DNA of 64,000 nt. Source: an uncultured Phascolarctobacterium sp. Lineage in GTDB: Bacteria > Bacillota > Negativicutes > Acidaminococcales > Acidaminococcaceae. The DNA lies in NCBI RefSeq assembly GCF_900770955.1, contig NZ_CAAGLX010000025.1:1-64000 (forward strand). Reading direction: 5' to 3'. A program made the position numbers and the translations under genes. The number at the start of each line of letters is the position of its first letter. The stretch's first letter is position 1. The notes below the pieces were generated by a model. That model did no database searches. It saw only the letters and a program-made list of their open reading frames with translations, and had not been told where the DNA came from. Positions 58,481-64,000 of the stretch are shown here, piece by piece.

Positions 58481-61400
58481 CTGCTCTGTCCTCCAGCTCG
58501 CCCTCCATATCAAGGTAGAGTTTTTGCAGCTCTTCCTTTGTTTCCGGCTTAGCCTGCCACAGTCCGCGCTGCTCTGCCTCCAGCAGAATTTCCGTCATAC
58601 GCTGCAGCGCCCAAGGGTTCACATCACGCAGCCACTCCTGCACCACCGGGTCGAAGGTGTATTTTTCGGCATATTTTTCATACATCCAATCTTCCATAAC
58701 AGCGCTCGTCGCATCCCACTGGAAGCTGTGCGCAATCATGTTGGCCATATCGGCAGCACCCTTATAGCCATGCTGCATCATACCCTTAATAAATTTGGGG
58801 TTAATAGCCTCACTGCGGAACAGGCGCTTGGCCTCCTCCTGTACGCTGTGCATCGTTACACGCGTTCTGTCGGTACTGTCGCCGCAGTAGGAGCGCGGCG
58901 CACTGCCCTTAATCGAACGCACCGCCGCAATCATGCCGCCATGATATGCATTGTAGTCATCACTGCTGAGCATATTGGTTTCGTGGTTATCCTCGTTTTT
59001 AATCGTGATATCCAGACTGCCCATGCGCTTGCGGAACTGCTGCGGCAGGAATTTGCCCTTAGTTTTGCCGCCGTAGGCATGACCGCCCCAGCGCACGTAA
59101 ACATCGGCAATATCATCAATGGTTTCCCAGTTCTTGCTTTCCAAAAGCGCCGCTACGCCTGCGCCATACGTTCCCTGTGCATCACCAAAGACGCGGAAGG
59201 CAGCCTGACGCCAGGCTGCATCGTGCTCCATGCCCTCCTGCTGCTCCAGCTCCTTGGTATCCTCCTGGATATGCTTACGCACAAAGTTCAAATCCTCAGG
59301 CTCATCCTGCTCTGCTGCCAAAAGCACAGCCTTATCCATCACCTGCATTACCGAAGGCATAGTATCACGGAAGAGACCGCTGATACGTGCCGTAACGTCA
59401 ATACGCGGACGCTTAAGCTCCATCAGCGGGATAACCTCCAGGCCGTTGATGCGCAGGCTGCCGCTCTGATACTTGGGACGGATGCCCATAAGATAGAGGA
59501 ATTCAGCAATACACTGTCCGTGGCTACGCATGTTAGCACCGGACCAGAAGACCATACCGATATTTTCAGGATAATGACCTTCCTCCGCAATGAAACGTTC
59601 CACCACCTGGTCACCCAAGGTTTTGCCAATCTCCCAAGCCGCCGGTGTCGGCAGACAGCGCGGGTCCACACCATAGAAGTTACGTCCTGTCGGCAGCAAA
59701 TCTGCACCGCCGCTGGAGGGCGCACCGCTCGGTCCCGGCTCGATATATTCGCCCTCAAAGCCACGCAGCATGTTGGTGATTTCCTGCTTCGTCAAAAGCA
59801 GATTAGGGTACAGTGTATCTACTATATAGTTGCAAACCAATTCCAGCTTTTCTCTGCTTTCGGCAGGTGCCTGCTGTACCCACGGCAGTTGCAGAGCATC
59901 AGCAACCGCTTCCTTGACAAAGTCACGTTGCTGCAGGCAGCCAATCAGCTCGCGACACTGATTGGCAATACGGTCAATCAGCATACCGTAAGTAATATTC
60001 AGCGGTTCGTATATAAGGCTACTGTTTTCCAGCAGATAGTAATAATCAAAACCGTACAGCGCTGCAATCGCTTGCGTCAGGCTGGGGATATTGCCGTTAT
60101 CAAGACGCAGCAGCAGCCACAGATAATCCTCCAGCTGCTGGTCCTCCGGCGGCTGGCCCATAATATGCAGGCCTGTGTGCACTTCCATATTCTTCAAATC
60201 CGTAATGTAATTATGCAGATTCATCACGTATTCGTCGAAGGGCTTTTCTTCATCGTAAGCAACCTCATCCTGCAGATTAGCTTCAGCAACCTTTTCCAGT
60301 ACCAGCTCCTTCAGGCGTGGCAGATTATCCGGCTGCGTGCTGCTGAAGTGCACGTATTCGTCCATGAGCTTTTCCAGCTCCTCCAGCTCGTCATACACTC
60401 CGGCCTGAGTCTGCGGCGCCGGCAAATGCTCGATAAGGCAGGCAGCGCCGCGACGCTTCGCCTGAATACCCTCGCCGGTAATAGTAATGTTATAGGGATA
60501 AATATTCGGCAAATCTCCCAGCGACAAGTCCGGGTAGCAGCTGCAGTCAAGGCCGGCGTTTTTGCCCGGCAACCATTCCAGGCTGCCATGCGTACCGATA
60601 TGCGCCACAGCATCTGCCTGCCACACATCGCGTACCCAACGGTAGAAGGCCAGATACTGATGAGTCGGCGCAACATAAGGATCGTGGTAAATCTTTTCCG
60701 GATCCTCGCCAAAGCCACGCGGCGGCTGTACCGTTACGAAAACATTACCGCTCATCGTTCCCGGTACCAGGATATCGCCGTCATATTCCATAACGGAACC
60801 CGGCGCTTCGCCCCAGTCCTTCAGCAGTTGCTCCTGCACCTTTTTATCCATCAGCGCAAAGAACTCTTTATATTCTGCTCCCGTCAGCTTGTTGGCAGCA
60901 TCAATCTGCTTTTCCGTCAGCATGCTGCGGTCGTTGGTAGCATTGGCTGTCAGCAGCTTAATAAATTCCTTCGTATCCTCCGGAATCCAGTCCACCCTGT
61001 AACCGCGCTCGCTCATCGCAGCCAGCACGCGACGGATGCTTTCGATTGTATCCAAGCCAACGGCACTGCCGATATTGGAATTGCGCGGCGGATAGTTGTG
61101 GAAAATAATAGCGATTTTCTTCTCGCTGTTGGCCTTGTGACGTAGCATTGCCCACTTCTTCGCCTTGGAGGCCATACGCTTTACACGCTCCATATTAGGC
61201 AGATAGCGGACATCACCATTTTCTAGAATTTTTTTGTGTGCTATAGGCACTCCGTGAATAATACCATCAAATTCCGGCAAGGATACGCTGATGGAAACCT
61301 CCATGGCGTTCATGCCCTCAAAGCTGTTCTTCCATTCTTCAAAGGGCGCAATTGTAGTATAGGCAGCCAAAACAGGCACATTAAACTTTTTCAGATAATC

Positions 61401-62189
61401 AAGATTAATGGAACCGCCGGTAGTCATGGAAAATTTCATAACGTTCAGCAGTACATCAATTGCAGGCACGCCGTCTGCAGTGCAGAAGAAGCTGTTGAAA
61501 ACCTGCGTCAGGCTGGGCATGCCCATTTCCTCCACCGGCATACCGTTGCTGAAAACACAGACAGCATTGACGCCCTGTGCTTCCAGCTCTTCGACCATAG
61601 CTGTCTGGTAGGTTAAATCGCCCCACACCCATTCATCGCGATAAAAAAGAATGCCTGCTGTCGGACGGCCGCTGACACAAAAGTCACGCTGGTATTCCGC
61701 CAAATCGGTATATACCTTTTTTGCGTGCGGGTGATAAATACCGCACCAGTGAATCGGGTTAGGCTCATCGACTGTAATAGGCTCACCCTGCAGCATCTGC
61801 TGCAGATATTGCCACAAATTGTAATAGTTGATTTCGCCACCGAACATGCAATATTTTTTGATGACCGCAAGCTGCTCAAGTGTAAGTCCCTGTGACAGCT
61901 CGCCCTCCTTGCTGCCGGCAGCATCAATATAAAAGGGCAGGCGTAGCTGCTTCAGCAGGCTGACGCAACGCTGCAGGAACGGGGTATCCAGACCTGTACC
62001 CATCCATTTCATAATAAGCATTTGGGAGCTTAACAGCTCCTTCTGCCATTTATCCTCCCAAACCGTCGCATCGGTAATCCAGCGACAGGCACAGGTATTG
62101 TCCAGCTTTCCCTCCTGCTGCAGCTTTTCCATAGTCTGCTGCATCATACCCATACGACGGATGACGTTCGTCAAGAATATAACCTTCAT
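58470..62189 (-). CDS. cobN: CobN/BchH-type chelatase large subunit
   Basis: A 1239-aa cytosolic protein over its whole length like CobN (cobaltochelatase) and related H subunits: HWCGIYHPHAKKVYTDLAEY region near residue 155, NYPPRNSNIGSAVGLDT near residue 365, HIGTHGSLEWLPGKNAGL near residue 535, and GGHAYGGKTKG near residue 1035. The H subunit binds the tetrapyrrole and metal; the I and D subunits at 50-53 kb would complete an ATP-dependent complex. The gene symbol is by homology only: no cob/cbi gene is visible, and CobN homologues are also known in haem-uptake loci (HmuS). ATG has GAGGT upstream. Confidence 0.9.
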   Translation of the reverse strand: MKVIFLTNVIRRMGMMQQTMEKLQQEGKLDNTCACRWITDATVWEDKWQKELLSSQMLIMKWMGTGLDTPFLQRCVSLLKQLRLPFYIDAAGSKEGELSQGLTLEQLAVIKKYCMFGGEINYYNLWQYLQQMLQGEPITVDEPNPIHWCGIYHPHAKKVYTDLAEYQRDFCVSGRPTAGILFYRDEWVWGDLTYQTAMVEELEAQGVNAVCVFSNGMPVEEMGMPSLTQVFNSFFCTADGVPAIDVLLNVMKFSMTTGGSINLDYLKKFNVPVLAAYTTIAPFEEWKNSFEGMNAMEVSISVSLPEFDGIIHGVPIAHKKILENGDVRYLPNMERVKRMASKAKKWAMLRHKANSEKKIAIIFHNYPPRNSNIGSAVGLDTIESIRRVLAAMSERGYRVDWIPEDTKEFIKLLTANATNDRSMLTEKQIDAANKLTGAEYKEFFALMDKKVQEQLLKDWGEAPGSVMEYDGDILVPGTMSGNVFVTVQPPRGFGEDPEKIYHDPYVAPTHQYLAFYRWVRDVWQADAVAHIGTHGSLEWLPGKNAGLDCSCYPDLSLGDLPNIYPYNITITGEGIQAKRRGAACLIEHLPAPQTQAGVYDELEELEKLMDEYVHFSSTQPDNLPRLKELVLEKVAEANLQDEVAYDEEKPFDEYVMNLHNYITDLKNMEVHTGLHIMGQPPEDQQLEDYLWLLLRLDNGNIPSLTQAIAALYGFDYYYLLENSSLIYEPLNITYGMLIDRIANQCRELIGCLQQRDFVKEAVADALQLPWVQQAPAESREKLELVCNYIVDTLYPNLLLTKQEITNMLRGFEGEYIEPGPSGAPSSGGADLLPTGRNFYGVDPRCLPTPAAWEIGKTLGDQVVERFIAEEGHYPENIGMVFWSGANMRSHGQCIAEFLYLMGIRPKYQSGSLRINGLEVIPLMELKRPRIDVTARISGLFRDTMPSVMQVMDKAVLLAAEQDEPEDLNFVRKHIQEDTKELEQQEGMEHDAAWRQAAFRVFGDAQGTYGAGVAALLESKNWETIDDIADVYVRWGGHAYGGKTKGKFLPQQFRKRMGSLDITIKNEDNHETNMLSSDDYNAYHGGMIAAVRSIKGSAPRSYCGDSTDRTRVTMHSVQEEAKRLFRSEAINPKFIKGMMQHGYKGAADMANMIAHSFQWDATSAVMEDWMYEKYAEKYTFDPVVQEWLRDVNPWALQRMTEILLEAEQRGLWQAKPETKEELQKLYLDMEGELEDRADEH

Positions 62190-62204
62190 AATTTTTACCT
62201 CATC

Positions 62205-63242
62205 TTAGAAGAACTGCTTCTGCATTCTGCGCAGCAGATACAGGAAATACGGCGTACCTAAGAACGCCGTCATAATACCTACACGCACCTCTGCCGGCGG
62301 CATAATAACGCGTCCCAGCGAATCGCAGAATACCAAAAAGGCTGCACCGCCAAGAGCACTGGCAGGCAAAAGCACGCGATGGTCAGGACCAATCAGCATA
62401 CGCATCATATGCGGAATAACCAGGCCGACAAAGCCGATATTACCGCTGACACAAACGGAGGTAGCAGTAGTCATGGCTGCTACGAAAAGCAAACCCATAC
62501 GAAAGGCAGTAACTGGCATACCAACGGCTTTAGCTTCCGTTTCGCCCAGCACCAGAATGTTCAGGTGACGTGCCAGCAGGCACATAATAATAATGCCGCA
62601 CAACACAGGTCCCACTGCCAGATATACATGCTCCCAACGACGGTAATCAAGACCGCCGACCATCCAGAACAGATATTGCTGCAGCTTCTGCTCGTTCATA
62701 AAGGTGAGCAGGCCGGAGGTGATAGCACCCAAAAGCATACCCACGGCAACACCTGCCAAAAGCAGCGTCATTACAGGAATTTTGCCGTTGCGCATCGCCA
62801 AAAATACTGTTAAGCACACAGCGCAGATACTGCCGCAAAAGGCAAAGGCCGGCATAGCAAACATGCTGCCGGAGGCAGCACCTAAAGCAATAGACAAAAC
62901 CGCACCGGTAGCAGCACCGGAGGAGATACCGATAAGACCGGGGTCTGCCAACGGGTTACTGAAAATGCCCTGCATTACAGCACCGGAGATGCCCAGCGCC
63001 GCACCTACAAGCACACCTACCAGCATACGCGGCAGGCGGATATACCAGATAACAGCAAGCTGCTCCCTGCTGTAATCAGCCTCACTGAAGCCCGGCAGAT
63101 TCAGCTGAGAGCCGATAACTGCCAGCGCCTTGCCCACAGGCACATCTATCTGACCGAAGGTCAATGATACACAGGCAATCACTACTAAGAGAACTGCTAA
63201 AAGAATAATAGCCAAAGGACTCCGTTCACGTTTAATAATCAT
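62205..63242 (-). CDS. FecCD/BtuC-type ABC permease
   Basis: A 345-aa inner-membrane permease with about 9-10 helices and the family motifs (IRLPRMLVGVLVGAALGISG; NPLADPGLIGISSGA; GFVGLVIPHMMRML). It would import a corrinoid, haem or ferric siderophore delivered by the binding protein encoded just upstream. It lies 15 bp before cobN. The ATP-binding subunit is not between these genes and may be upstream of the window end or elsewhere. Confidence 0.93.
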   Translation of the reverse strand: MIIKRERSPLAIILLAVLLVVIACVSLTFGQIDVPVGKALAVIGSQLNLPGFSEADYSREQLAVIWYIRLPRMLVGVLVGAALGISGAVMQGIFSNPLADPGLIGISSGAATGAVLSIALGAASGSMFAMPAFAFCGSICAVCLTVFLAMRNGKIPVMTLLLAGVAVGMLLGAITSGLLTFMNEQKLQQYLFWMVGGLDYRRWEHVYLAVGPVLCGIIIMCLLARHLNILVLGETEAKAVGMPVTAFRMGLLFVAAMTTATSVCVSGNIGFVGLVIPHMMRMLIGPDHRVLLPASALGGAAFLVFCDSLGRVIMPPAEVRVGIMTAFLGTPYFLYLLRRMQKQFF

Positions 63243-63258
63243 CTACAAACACACTTCC

Positions 63259-64000
63259 TCAAAAAATTTCCGGATATACAGCATGCGCAATGTTTTCAAT
63301 AGCATCGACAATATGCTGGCTGGCAACATAACGGTATTTGTCTGAAACAAACTTAATCTGCTTGTTGCGCACAGCCTTAACATCGCGATAAGCGGGGTCA
63401 TTCATTACGGCATAAGCATAACCCTGCACATCCTGTTTATTGTTGTAATTCCAGGTCGGCAGCATAAAAATATCCGGATTAATACGTACCACCTGTTCCT
63501 TGCTGATAGCAGGCATTCCATGCTCACTCTTGCTTTCATTGGCAACAATGGCTGCGCCGTTGATGACATGCGCCATCGTCAGCATGCTGTCGAGCAAATC
63601 GCCCTTCCGCCCCATGGCAGAGGTAAAATTAAAGGCTACTGCTACGCGCCTTTCTGTCGACGGAATCTGGCGCAAGCGTTTTTGCAGCTGCTGCAGGTGC
63701 GTATCCATCTTCTGCACCATCAGCTCCCCCTGCTGCTTTTCGCCAACCGCTGCCGCTATACCGCGAATTTTTTCGCACATCTCCTTGTAATTATGCGGAC
63801 TGCACGCAATATACACAGGCACACCCAAGCCCTCCAGACTACGTACCAAATCACTGGAGGTAGCAGTCGAAACAACGACAAGATCAGGCTGCAGGGCATA
63901 AACAGCTTCCGTATTTTCCGGCACCTTACGTCCCACAGTATAAGCCTGCTCCTTGGTGATAAAGCTTATCTCGCTGTCGCCTGCCCAACGGCTGTAGGCC
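63259..64000 (-). CDS. ABC-type substrate-binding protein 3 (partial, N-terminus outside window)
   Basis: The frame stays open to the window edge; 246 residues are visible, so the signal sequence and N-terminal part are missing. Class III binding fold: ALQPDLVVVST, GVPVYIACSPHNYKEM, INPDIFMLPTWNYNN and a C-terminal AIENIAHAVYPE. At the position where proteins 1 and 2 have GGKGCxxDDxCK, this one has GRKGDLLDSML without Cys. It is 16 bp before the permease gene and is the likely partner of that permease. Confidence 0.88.
   Translation of the reverse strand, partial: AYSRWAGDSEISFITKEQAYTVGRKVPENTEAVYALQPDLVVVSTATSSDLVRSLEGLGVPVYIACSPHNYKEMCEKIRGIAAAVGEKQQGELMVQKMDTHLQQLQKRLRQIPSTERRVAVAFNFTSAMGRKGDLLDSMLTMAHVINGAAIVANESKSEHGMPAISKEQVVRINPDIFMLPTWNYNNKQDVQGYAYAVMNDPAYRDVKAVRNKQIKFVSDKYRYVASQHIVDAIENIAHAVYPEIF

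Overview
The window reads as the chromosome of a diderm Firmicute (class Negativicutes). Firmicute traits are the recN-argR-nadK-tlyA-dxs-ispA-xseBA-nusB-asp23 gene order, a Trp T-box leader, strong AGGAGG-type ribosome binding sites and Rho-independent terminators. An outer membrane is implied by four TonB-dependent receptors and an RND efflux operon. An anaerobic gut lineage near Phascolarctobacterium/Acidaminococcus would fit, but that is inference. Almost everything is on the minus strand; nadE, a three-tRNA cluster and one tiny membrane peptide are on plus.

Layout. 0-4 kb: tRNA-Leu, oligoendopeptidase pepF and an exported carboxylesterase. 4-16 kb: a long housekeeping run (nudF, recN, argR, nadK, tlyA, dxs, ispA, xseB, xseA, a TsaD paralog, nusB, DUF2273, amaP, asp23), interrupted by two intergenic copies of a short repeat. 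16-21 kb: tkt, dut, pnp. 21-26 kb: a zinc-ribbon protein, an unknown 514-aa protein, and the nickel-pincer cofactor genes larB-larE-larC, with larC split by an apparent programmed -1 frameshift. 26-30.7 kb: thrC, ybaK, nadE and tRNA-Pro/Gly/Arg. 30.8-33.4 kb: an AT-rich accessory patch of tiny ORFs and broken genes that looks like debris of toxin/immunity-type modules. 33.4-36 kb: trpE-trpG behind a Trp T-box. 36-37.3 kb: a small exported protein and a DUF4160 pair.

37.3-64 kb is dominated by envelope transport and metallo-tetrapyrrole chemistry: three TonB-dependent receptors with related structured leaders, a substrate-binding lipoprotein, a three-gene RND efflux operon, and then chelatase subunits D and I, a second binding lipoprotein, a fourth receptor, a nitrilase-family amidohydrolase, a radical SAM/SPASM protein overlapping a CobN/BchH-type chelatase large subunit, a FecCD/BtuC permease, and a third binding protein cut by the window end. 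A complete H+I+D chelatase set sits among uptake genes with no corrin-synthesis gene in view. I read this as import and metal handling (insertion or removal) of a cobalamin-, haem- or metallophore-like compound. The radical SAM partner and the receptor leader RNA are the parts most worth following up.
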